Assembly: GCF_002564105.1 (NCBI RefSeq)
Contig: NZ_PDBX01000001.1
Location: forward strand, 2,170,001 to 2,234,000
Reading direction: 5' to 3'
Source: Collimonas sp. PA-H2
GTDB lineage: Bacteria > Pseudomonadota > Gammaproteobacteria > Burkholderiales > Burkholderiaceae_D
Length of the DNA: 64,000 nucleotides
Positions 16,144 through 24,553 of the stretch are shown in pieces (within the stretch, counting starts at the first letter, position 1; the number at the start of each line of letters is the position of its first letter). Made by a program: the position numbers and the translations under genes. The notes beneath the pieces are model-generated. The model did not search any database. It was given only the letters and a program-made list of their open reading frames with translations, and was not told the origin of the DNA.

Positions 16144-16260
16144 CCAGTAAAATTACTCAAGTCTCTTAGGATCTGGCAGATTTTCTAATACCTGCGAGTC
16201 ATTGAGAGTGGAACGGTTCTTGGGACCTCAGATTTGGTTTTATCAGGCCGGAACCGCTAC

Positions 16261-16743
16261 TCAAGTCTTTTCCGGCATAGCAGATGAATGGTGGCTGGTA
16301 ATGAGCCATTGGGCGCCGTCCCATCGGTAGGTATAGGTGTAGCGGGCCTGGACCACTGCCCCGGTTTTGCCGAAGGTAAACGTGTACAAACCGGCGTCGA
16401 CGACGGAATTGCAGCCTAGCTCAATGAAGCGAAAATCAATTTTCCCGGATGGACGGTTCTCAAGGAAGTGCTGGAAATAATCCTCCTTCTCGGCCGGCGT
16501 CAGCCGCGGCTTGTTTGAAACCGTCGGCAAGAGGATGGAGCGCACGGCGTAATTCGCCACCACCTTGCGGGGATCGCCTGTCTGCAGCGATTGGTTCCAG
16601 CGATCAAAGAGTCCGGCAACTTCTTGCTCCGATATCGCTCTGCAGCTCTCGGTCCTGAACGCCATCGGATTCTCCGATGCGGTTTGATGCGTTGCACAAC
16701 CAGCTAGCGCAAGAGTCAATACGAAAACACCGGTGATCTTCAT
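16261..16743 (-). CDS. SnoaL-like (SgcJ/EcaC family) lipoprotein
   Basis: A 160-residue protein. The lipoprotein signal has the lipobox LALAGC (Cys about 16). The rest is an NTF2-like domain (SEQEVAGLFDRWNQSLQTGDPRKVVANYA...LLPTVSNKPRLT...YTYTYRWDGAQWLITSHHSS), the pattern of the SgcJ/EcaC and CaMKII-association group. Family members are mostly of unknown function. AAGGAG before the ATG at 16743 supports this start over the longer upstream frame, which would bury the signal peptide. Single gene. Confidence 0.82.
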   Translation of the reverse strand: MKITGVFVLTLALAGCATHQTASENPMAFRTESCRAISEQEVAGLFDRWNQSLQTGDPRKVVANYAVRSILLPTVSNKPRLTPAEKEDYFQHFLENRPSGKIDFRFIELGCNSVVDAGLYTFTFGKTGAVVQARYTYTYRWDGAQWLITSHHSSAMPEKT

Positions 16744-16935
16744 TGGCAACTCCTTGACGTGTGGTGGAATCCTGCCCAATGCCGTGCATTGGGTTGCGAG
16801 AACCCAATTTATCATGCCAAACAATGCTTTTGGACAATATTTAGCATGTACACAATCAATAAGATAGGTAGCCGCTTCTTGCAAAAACGGACTTGGCAGC
16901 TTGTGCAGCTCCTGTGGCAGCCGGCTGGCGCCGGT

Positions 16936-18414
16936 TCAGCCCAGCGATGTCCAAAGATGCTGCGCCGCATAAGCACGCCATGGCCGCCAGGCTTCCGCCC
17001 GCGCGCTGAGCTCCTTGGCGTTCGGCCTTGCTCCTCCTTCATGCAGCGCAATCGCATTCATCAGCGCCACATCTGCCGCTGGAAACGCATCCGGTTCGCG
17101 CAGATGCCGCAGCGCGAAGTATTGCGCCGTCCAGTCGCCGATGCCGGGCAATTCGCACAATTTCTGCACGGCTTCAGCCAGGCTGGCGCCGCTGTCCAGC
17201 AATTGCGGATCGGCCACCAGCGCGGCGGCCAGGGCTGACAAGGTGGCTGCGCGCGATTTCGGCATGCCGAGCGTCGCCAGGTCGGCTGCGGCCACGCTCG
17301 CCGGCTGGGGGAATATGTGGGTGAGCCCGGGGCGGTCCAGACAGGTTTCCTTTAGCGCTACGCCATGCTGCGCCGTCAGCTTTCCGGCCAGCTTGATGGC
17401 GCCGCTGACCGTGATTTGCTGTCCCAGCACCGCGCGCATGGCTTGTTCAAAGCCATCCCAGGCGCCCGGTATGCGCAGCCCTTGCCGCGCGGCGGTCAGC
17501 CGCGCCATCAGTGGATCTTCGCCGAGCTGGCTGTTGATGATTTGCGGATCGGCGGCGAGATCGAACATTCTTCTCAGGCGGGCGATGATGGCCGCCAGCG
17601 ACGCCAGGCGCGGAAAGCGGATGGTGACTTGCAAGGCGTGTCCCGCGCCTTGCCGCACCAGCACCGTGCCCTGCGCGCCATCGAGGCTGATGCTGCGGGA
17701 ATAGCAGCCGTCGGCCACCAGTTCCACGCCGCTGATCGCGCGCGCCTGCAAGAATGCCAGCATGGCCGGCCAGTCGTAAGGGGGATGGTAGCGCAGCAAT
17801 AGCGTGACTTCGCCGTGCTTTCCGGCCGATTGATCAGACTGGGCGCTGCGCCGCAGGGCGCCGGGCGGACGTTGATACAGGCTGTGGAATACTTCGTTGA
17901 AGCGGCGTACGCTGCCGAAACCGGCGGCGAAGGCGATTTCGGTCAGCGGCATGCGGGTTTCGTGGATCAGCTGCTTGGCCAGCAGCACGCGCCGGGTCTG
18001 GGCTACCGTCACCGGCGAGGCGCCTACGTGCTGCACGAACAGGCGGCGCAGCTGGCGTTCACCGACGCCGAGCCGGTCTGCCAGCGCGTCCATGCCGGCG
18101 TCATCGAGGGCGCCCATCTCTATCAATGCCAGCGCACGCGCCACGGTATGCGACACGCCGGTATTGGAAACGCCGCGCCAGGCGCCGGAATCGGGTGCGG
18201 CTTCGGGCCGGCAGCGCAGGCAGGGGCGGAAGCCGGCTTCCTGGGCGGCGGCGGCAGTGCGGAAAAAAAGGACGTTTTCCGATTTGGCGGTGCGCGCAGG
18301 ACAGATCGGCCGGCAATAGATGCCGGTGGTCTTGACGGCGATGAAGAAACGGCCGTCGAAGCGCGCGTCGCGGCTGGCCAGCGCCCGGTAGCAGGTGTCG
18401 TGATCGAGTTCCAT
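16936..18414 (-). CDS. Ada-AlkA fusion: methyl-phosphotriester sensor, AraC HTH and 3-methyladenine glycosylase II
   Basis: A 492-residue three-part protein. Residues 1-80 are the Ada zinc domain with four Cys (GIYCRPICPAR and PCLRCRPE), which takes methyl groups from DNA phosphotriesters. Residues 85-190 hold the AraC-type HTH. Residues 200-490 are AlkA, with HhH-GPD motif LPGIGDWTAQYFALRHL and the catalytic Asp in AADVAL. It removes 3-methyladenine and other alkylated bases and may activate its own gene. The ATG at 18414 matches the family start (MELDHDTCYRALASRDARFDGRFF). It is divergent from the PEP mutase-family gene. Confidence 0.92.
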   Translation of the reverse strand: MELDHDTCYRALASRDARFDGRFFIAVKTTGIYCRPICPARTAKSENVLFFRTAAAAQEAGFRPCLRCRPEAAPDSGAWRGVSNTGVSHTVARALALIEMGALDDAGMDALADRLGVGERQLRRLFVQHVGASPVTVAQTRRVLLAKQLIHETRMPLTEIAFAAGFGSVRRFNEVFHSLYQRPPGALRRSAQSDQSAGKHGEVTLLLRYHPPYDWPAMLAFLQARAISGVELVADGCYSRSISLDGAQGTVLVRQGAGHALQVTIRFPRLASLAAIIARLRRMFDLAADPQIINSQLGEDPLMARLTAARQGLRIPGAWDGFEQAMRAVLGQQITVSGAIKLAGKLTAQHGVALKETCLDRPGLTHIFPQPASVAAADLATLGMPKSRAATLSALAAALVADPQLLDSGASLAEAVQKLCELPGIGDWTAQYFALRHLREPDAFPAADVALMNAIALHEGGARPNAKELSARAEAWRPWRAYAAQHLWTSLG

Positions 18415-18570
18415 GGCGGCATGATCGCGCCATTGTTTTGCACTGTCTAGCGGTTTTCGGACATGGGCATGATGACAATAATCATGAAAATGGCGAGGTC
18501 CGAAAAGCGCCGGTGCGAGAACAAGAGGCACGGAATAATCAGCTCCGTTCACAAGCCATCGGAGACGTGC

Positions 18571-19374
18571 ATGCAGAAGCAGATAGAGCTCGCCCGGCAA
18601 TTCCGCCATCTCAACCAGCAAGGCCGTTTCCTGCTCGCCAATGCCTGGGATATTGCCAGCGCCCGCATTTTTGAGGATGCCGGCTTCGCTGCCATCGGCA
18701 GCACCAGCGGCGGCATCGCTTACGCCCATGGCTACCGCGACGCCGAACAGATCGGCCGCGACGAGATGCTGCGCCACGTCGCGGCGATCTGCAAAGCGGT
18801 GGCGGCGACAGTCGCGCAAACCGTGCACGGCGCGATTGCCGCGGGTGCGGTCGGCGTCAATCTGGAAGACAACCGCCACCAACTGAGTGGCTCGCCCTTG
18901 TTCAGCAACCGCGAGCAGGCGGCAAGAATTGCCGCCGCGCGGGCGGCTGCCGAGGAAGCCGGGCTGCCCTTATGGATCAATGCCCGCACCGACACTTATC
19001 TGCTCGGGCTGGGGGAAGACACGGAATCGCGCCTCGCCATGACGGTGGAGCGCGGCAACGCTTACCTTGCAGCCGGCGCCGACATGGTGTTCATTCCGGT
19101 ATTGACGGATATCGCCGCGGTGCAGCGCATCAGCAGCGCGCTGCATGGCCCGATCAGCCTGATGGCTCTGCCGGGCGCACCCGCGGCGGCGGCGCTGTTT
19201 GCCGCCGGCGCGCAGCGCGTCAGCCTGGGTGTCTGTCCGATGCTGGCGGCGATGGGCACGATCCGGGATATTGCCTTGGAAGTGCGCGCCAGCGGCAGCT
19301 GGGAAGCCATGCAACGCAGTTTCTATGGCTTCGACCAGGCTGAGGCCCTATTTGCCGTTGAGGGCCGGCCATAG
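18571..19374 (+). CDS. isocitrate lyase / PEP mutase family protein
   Basis: A 267-residue TIM-barrel protein. Family motifs are LLANAWDIASARIFEDAGFAAIGSTSGGIA, GAVGVNLEDN (metal-binding acidic residues), INARTDTYL and MALPGAPAAAALFAAGAQRVSLG. The KKCGH motif of true isocitrate lyases is absent, so it belongs to the PEP mutase/oxaloacetate decarboxylase-like side; the substrate is unknown. GGAG lies 6 bases before the ATG at 18571. Its end overlaps the convergent small gene by 27 bp. Confidence 0.85.
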   Translation: MQKQIELARQFRHLNQQGRFLLANAWDIASARIFEDAGFAAIGSTSGGIAYAHGYRDAEQIGRDEMLRHVAAICKAVAATVAQTVHGAIAAGAVGVNLEDNRHQLSGSPLFSNREQAARIAAARAAAEEAGLPLWINARTDTYLLGLGEDTESRLAMTVERGNAYLAAGADMVFIPVLTDIAAVQRISSALHGPISLMALPGAPAAAALFAAGAQRVSLGVCPMLAAMGTIRDIALEVRASGSWEAMQRSFYGFDQAEALFAVEGRP

Positions 19375-19707
19375 GCGCGGACCGCCGTCGCCGTAGCGGT
19401 CGTCAAAGCGTTTCAATACCGCTTCGCGCGAAGCATCGCTCAGGCTCGGATATTTGTCGCCCTGCTCAATGGCGGCATAGGCTTCGCCGGCCTTGGCCAG
19501 GTCGTCGGGGATATGGAAGCTGCTGACGAAGTCCTGCTGCCACTGCTCAGTCACCTTGGCGACCAGCACGGCGCGCGCGGGATGGTTCAATACGCTGAAT
19601 TCATCGACGCCTGCCGTAATCCGCTGCACCGTTTCAGTCAATCCCTCCTCGGTCAGCGGCGCCTTGGTGAATTCTTTAACGGCATGTGAGCCACTCGTCT
19701 TACTCAT
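19348..19707 (-). CDS. hypothetical protein
   Basis: A 119-residue soluble, acidic protein (MSKTSGSHAVKEFTKAPLTEEGLTETVQRITAGVDEF...). It has no signal peptide or cysteine. AAGGAG precedes the ATG. It could be a carrier or helical bundle, but no family is recognised. The 3' end overlaps the PEP mutase-family gene tail to tail. Confidence 0.55.
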   Translation of the reverse strand: MSKTSGSHAVKEFTKAPLTEEGLTETVQRITAGVDEFSVLNHPARAVLVAKVTEQWQQDFVSSFHIPDDLAKAGEAYAAIEQGDKYPSLSDASREAVLKRFDDRYGDGGPRLWPALNGK

Positions 19708-19816
19708 GTCACTCTCCTTGGGTTAAGTGGTGTGATGATGGACGGCCCGCTTGTCGCGGGCGGATGTTGCAGACTCGGTATTGTTTGGATTTGCCTGGGC
19801 TTTTTCGCGGAGAAAA

Positions 19817-20686
19817 TCAGTGCGTGGTGAAAAAGCGTTCCTGCATTTCTTCCAGCCCGAGCGTGTGCAACACTTCGTGCAGACGCTCGGTCGGTCGCTT
19901 GCGCGGCAGATTCTTGTAGTTGGCGATAATCAATTCATTCTTCATCGAATGCTCCCAGCCGACCAGTTCGGTCACGCTGACTTGATAGCCATGCGCTTCC
20001 AGCTGCAGACAGCGCAGCACATTAGTGACCTGGCTGCCAAATTCCCGGGTATGCAGGGGATGGCGCCAGATTTCGGTCAATGCTTCCTTGCCCAGCGATT
20101 TACCCTTGTTCTTTTTCAGCACAGAAGCCACTTCGGCCTGGCAGCAAGGCACCAGCACCATGAAGCGCGCCTGTTTCTTCAGGCCGAACTCGATCGCATC
20201 GTCCGTCGCGGTATTGCACGCATGTAATGCCGTGACGACATCGATCCGGTTCGGCAGCAAGGCGGACTCTATCGATTCCGCCACCGATAAATTCAAAAAC
20301 GACATGCCGGGAAATTCCAGGCGCTGCGCCAGCTCCTGCGATTTCTTCACCAGCTCTTCGCGCGTCTCGATACCGAAGATATGCGAATTGTCCTTGAGCG
20401 TCTTGAAGAACAGGTCGTAAAGAATGAATCCCAGGTAGGACTTGCCCGCCCCATGGTCGACCAGCTGTACGCCGCTTTGTTCCCGCTGAATCTCTTGCAG
20501 CAAGGGTTCAATGAATTGATATAGATGATATACCTGCTTGAGCTTGCGGCGGCTGTCCTGGTTCAATTTGCCGTCGCGCGTCAGGATATGCAGCTCTTTG
20601 AGCAGTTCTATCGATTGGCCGGGACGAATTTCGTGTTTGGGCGCTTGCTGGCCGGGGGAATTGGATTCTGATTTGATGCCGTTCAT
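19817..20686 (-). CDS. SAM-dependent methyltransferase (Methyltransf_32-like)
   Basis: A 289-residue class I methyltransferase-type protein. Motif I is VQLVDHGAGKSYLGFILYDLF, an acidic residue follows in FGIETREEL, and the motif NRIDVVTALHACNTATDDAIEFGLKKQARFMVLVPCCQ is diagnostic of the Methyltransf_32 group (RNA- or protein-methylating relatives). The substrate is unknown. The N-terminal 60 residues are helical and charged. It is a single gene downstream of a 98-bp gap that also separates it from the response-regulator gene. Confidence 0.82.
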   Translation of the reverse strand: MNGIKSESNSPGQQAPKHEIRPGQSIELLKELHILTRDGKLNQDSRRKLKQVYHLYQFIEPLLQEIQREQSGVQLVDHGAGKSYLGFILYDLFFKTLKDNSHIFGIETREELVKKSQELAQRLEFPGMSFLNLSVAESIESALLPNRIDVVTALHACNTATDDAIEFGLKKQARFMVLVPCCQAEVASVLKKNKGKSLGKEALTEIWRHPLHTREFGSQVTNVLRCLQLEAHGYQVSVTELVGWEHSMKNELIIANYKNLPRKRPTERLHEVLHTLGLEEMQERFFTTH

Positions 20687-20784
20687 GGAGCTTGCTTTCT
20701 GTCGGCCAGGCTGGCCCGTTATCCCCCAAGTATAACGGCTTCAAGGACCAGAGGTCTTGAAACGCCTGCGCCCGGCCAAAAATG

Positions 20785-21417
20785 CTAGCGCCGCGCCAGG
20801 TTCACGCGGCCCATCGTGCAAGAGTAGCGGCCCAGCTCGACATCGTTGCGCAAACCCATTTTTCTCATGGCCGAGGCTTTTTGCAAACCCACGGTCTTGA
20901 CGCTCTTGTGGAGGCGGACGGCTATTTCCCGCAGGCTGTTGCCGACCACATACATCTTCAGCACCTCGACTTCACGCCTGGTCGGCGCTTTGCCGCTCGG
21001 CCCCTTCTTCAGCAGCAGGCGCGCCGCCTTGCTCACGTAAGGCGCGCTGAAAGAGCCTTCCATGACAGCGCGCCCCAGCTCGTTCATATCGTCACTCTTG
21101 TGCACCACGCCGCTCACTCCGCTATTCGTAATCTGATACAGCACGGCTGGAATGTCGAGGGTGGTCAGCACGATCAGCGCTATCGCCGGGTATTCGCGCT
21201 TCAGCTGGTTGAACAAGGCACAGCCGTCGCCGATCCGGTTGATCGGCAGCGAAAACTCGGAAATCAGCATGTCGCAGGGCGTATCTTGCAGCCGCGCCGA
21301 CAGTTCCGCGGTCGAAGTCGCGGCGGCCACTACCGCATAGCCGGGCATCAGGTCGATATATTGCCGGACACCCGAAATGACGGCTGGGTGATCGTCGGCC
21401 AGGATGATCTTGATCAT
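20785..21417 (-). CDS. RcsB-like response regulator with Glu at the phosphoacceptor position
   Basis: A 210-residue NarL/FixJ-class regulator. The receiver covers residues 1-120: acidic pair D8/D9, Thr85 and Lys107 are kept, but the position of the phosphoacceptor Asp in LISEFSLP is Glu54. The LuxR HTH (residues 140-205, PTRREVEVLKMYVVGNSLREIAVRLHKSVKTVGLQKASAMRKMGL) is intact and closest to RcsB. A Glu here often mimics phosphorylation. It is divergent from a paralogue with the same change. No kinase gene is adjacent. Confidence 0.9.
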   Translation of the reverse strand: MIKIILADDHPAVISGVRQYIDLMPGYAVVAAATSTAELSARLQDTPCDMLISEFSLPINRIGDGCALFNQLKREYPAIALIVLTTLDIPAVLYQITNSGVSGVVHKSDDMNELGRAVMEGSFSAPYVSKAARLLLKKGPSGKAPTRREVEVLKMYVVGNSLREIAVRLHKSVKTVGLQKASAMRKMGLRNDVELGRYSCTMGRVNLARR

Positions 21418-21665
21418 GGAATTCCTCCCCGGAAGAAATGATTGAAGTAACGCGCTAGGGTTTTACTTATCGTTAAGGAGTAGGAAGTATCCGGCTTACA
21501 TATTATTAAATATATAAGTAAATAACTTAAATGTGTAGTTCGATTGATAATTTAGATGCAAATTAGTTAATATCGATCTTACAGCCACAAGTTGTTGGGA
21601 TTTACGGAATATCGATCTTCCTGGAGCAGGCCTATCCGGTTTGGTTTTACCAAGGAGTACACACT
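21418..21665. promoter_or_regulatory. AT-rich divergent promoter region of the two regulators
   Basis: These 248 bp separate the two RcsB-like genes and are much more AT-rich than the coding DNA around them (for example the run from 21501 to 21540). Such DNA is a typical target of nucleoid proteins such as H-NS/MvaT-type silencers. No confident operator was found. Confidence 0.5.
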
Positions 21666-22364
21666 GTGAAAATCATTCTTGCAGACGACCACCCCGTATT
21701 TACCGCAGGGGTGCGTGTTTATCTGAATCACCTGCCGGATTGCCGGGTAGTGGCCAGCGTCGCCAGCGCCGATGCGCTGGTCGAGTGCCTTGAATCAACC
21801 CAGTGCGATCTGGTCATCACTGAATTTTCGATGCCGATGAAGCGCGTCGGCGATGGCTTGCACCTGCTCTCGTACATACGGCGCCACCATCCGCTCACAT
21901 GGCTGGTGGTACTGACCATGAATGATTTCCCGGTGGTGCTGCACCAGATCATCAATAGCGGCGTGAACGGCTTGCTGCACAAGAGCGATGCCATTCCCGA
22001 GATCGGCAAGACCATCCGGCATCTGGGTAACAGCACGCCTTACGTGGGCCCTTCCTTTCAGGCTTTGTTGCGCAACGGCATGGAGGGGCAAGCCAGGTAT
22101 CTGATCCCCAGCCCGCGCGAGACCGAGGTGCTGCGCCTGTATGCGGCGGGCAACAGTTTGCACGACATAGCCAGGCGCCTCAGCAAAAGCGTGAAAACGG
22201 TCAGCCTGCAAAAAGCGTCAGCAATGAAAAAACTGGGTTTGCGCAACGATATCGAGCTGGGCCGCTATTGCGCCACGGTCAGCGGCGACAATATCCAGCC
22301 GGAAGGCCAGGAAGACTGGTTTCTGCCGGAGCTCGGAAGCCGCAGGCGGGCGCGCACGGCGTGA
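21666..22364 (+). CDS. RcsB-like response regulator with Glu at the phosphoacceptor position (paralogue)
   Basis: A 232-residue paralogue of the divergent regulator. D7/D8, Thr84 and Lys106 are kept. The phosphoacceptor position in LVITEFSMPMKRVGDG is Glu53, where RcsB has Asp in LITDLSMP. The LuxR HTH (residues 145-215, SPRETEVLRLYAAGNSLHDIARRLSKSVKTVSLQKASAMKKLGL) is intact and nearly the same as in the partner. A 25-residue basic tail follows. A CCAAGGAG site precedes the ATG. Two such regulators could form heterodimers, as RcsB does with its partners. Confidence 0.9.
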   Translation: MKIILADDHPVFTAGVRVYLNHLPDCRVVASVASADALVECLESTQCDLVITEFSMPMKRVGDGLHLLSYIRRHHPLTWLVVLTMNDFPVVLHQIINSGVNGLLHKSDAIPEIGKTIRHLGNSTPYVGPSFQALLRNGMEGQARYLIPSPRETEVLRLYAAGNSLHDIARRLSKSVKTVSLQKASAMKKLGLRNDIELGRYCATVSGDNIQPEGQEDWFLPELGSRRRARTA

Positions 22365-22368
22365 CGGT

Positions 22369-22710
22369 TCAGCGCCGCAGGCCGAGATTGAATATCTGCG
22401 TCATCGGCGTCCATTTTTCACCCGCCGGGGTCCATGGCGTGGCAGCCTGGAACCGCCACATCAAGGTTTCCCATTCCTGCACCCTGGGATTGCCGCGGGC
22501 GGCGTGCGCCATCCGCTCTGCGCTGTAGACGGCGTCGTCGGTTTCCATCAGCATCACCAGCCGTGTGCCGAGGCGATAGATTTCCATGGCGAGCACGCCC
22601 TGCTGCCGCAGATGTGCGGCTATCTCGGGCCAGATTTCGCGATGATATTGTTCGTATTCTTGAATCAGAACCGGATCGTCTTGCAGATCCAGCGCCAGGC
22701 AGTAGCGCAT
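22369..22710 (-). CDS. L-rhamnose/L-fucose mutarotase family protein
   Basis: A 113-residue RhaM-type protein (former DUF718). Family motifs are MRYCLALDLQDDP, YEQYHREIWPEI, GVLAMEIYRLGTRLVMLMETDD and WETLMWRFQ. These enzymes interconvert alpha and beta anomers of deoxy-sugars. It lies 32 bp after the fuconate dehydrogenase-like gene and is convergent with the response regulator (4-bp gap). The context of a dehydrogenase and a GntR regulator supports a deoxy-sugar role. Confidence 0.87.
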   Translation of the reverse strand: MRYCLALDLQDDPVLIQEYEQYHREIWPEIAAHLRQQGVLAMEIYRLGTRLVMLMETDDAVYSAERMAHAARGNPRVQEWETLMWRFQAATPWTPAGEKWTPMTQIFNLGLRR

Positions 22711-22742
22711 ATCGGCAGCTCCTTACAGTTCATTCAGGCAGC

Positions 22743-23705
<963 letters not shown>

Positions 23706-23716
23706 TCATTGCTGCC

Positions 23717-24553
23717 ATGCCTATACAAGTCATCCATAACCGCCGCCTATATCAACAAATCGCCGATCAGCTGCGCGACATGATTGACCGCGGCGAATAC
23801 GGTCCCGGCGACAACCTGCCGCCCGAGCGGGAGCTGGCGAAGCAGTTCGGCGTCAGCCGCACTTCCGTGCGGGAAGCCTTGATTGCGCTGGAAGTCATCG
23901 GGATTGTCAGCGTGCGGGTCGGCAATGGCGTGATGGTGCTGCCGCCCGAAGAGCAGGCCGCAGCCAAGGATGAAGCCAAGCCATCGGCGCTGCAGCAGGC
24001 CGCGCGCCGCAGCGGCTGGGAAATCGATCCGGAACTCGACCTGGAAATCAGCCACGAGCTGGACGATGAAATTCCACCCTTCAAGCTGCTGCAGGCGCGC
24101 CGGCTCGTTGAGCCGGAAACCGCCGCCCTCGCCGCCGTCAACGCCACAGAGGAGCAGCTGCGTAGCATCGCCGCAGCGTATGCCCGCAATGTCGAAGACA
24201 ACCGCAACGGTTCGCACACCCATCCCGGCGACCGCCTGTTCCATATCCGCATCGCCGAAGCCAGCGGCAACCCCGCCTATCTGCTGCTGGTCAGCCATCT
24301 GCTGGGCCGCAAGTACGGCATGATGTTCCAGCGCCTGCAAACGCTGTACACCTCGAAGGACATGCCGAACCGTTCAGAGCATGAACACCAGCTGATCCTG
24401 GAAGCGCTGCAGGCGCGCGATGCGGTAGCGGCGCGCAAGGCGATGCGCGCACACATGGATTCGGTGGTGAAGATTTTTTCCCGTTCCGTGCCGGAGCACA
24501 GCGTCAAATATCAACCGGATCCACTTCCAAAGACCACTTCGCGCGCGTCTTGA
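23717..24553 (+). CDS. FadR/GntR-family regulator with FCD domain
   Basis: A 278-residue regulator. The GntR winged HTH covers residues 10-78 (IADQLRDMIDRGEYGPGDNLPPERELAKQFGVSRTSVREALIALEVIGIVSVRVGNGVMV). The helical FCD ligand-binding domain covers residues 120-255, with FHIRIAEASGNPAYLLL and SEHEHQLILEALQARDAVAARKAMRAHM carrying the metal-binding Asp/His set. It probably represses the divergent fuconate dehydrogenase/mutarotase operon. The 3' end overlaps priA by 50 bp tail to tail. Confidence 0.9.
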   Translation: MPIQVIHNRRLYQQIADQLRDMIDRGEYGPGDNLPPERELAKQFGVSRTSVREALIALEVIGIVSVRVGNGVMVLPPEEQAAAKDEAKPSALQQAARRSGWEIDPELDLEISHELDDEIPPFKLLQARRLVEPETAALAAVNATEEQLRSIAAAYARNVEDNRNGSHTHPGDRLFHIRIAEASGNPAYLLLVSHLLGRKYGMMFQRLQTLYTSKDMPNRSEHEHQLILEALQARDAVAARKAMRAHMDSVVKIFSRSVPEHSVKYQPDPLPKTTSRAS

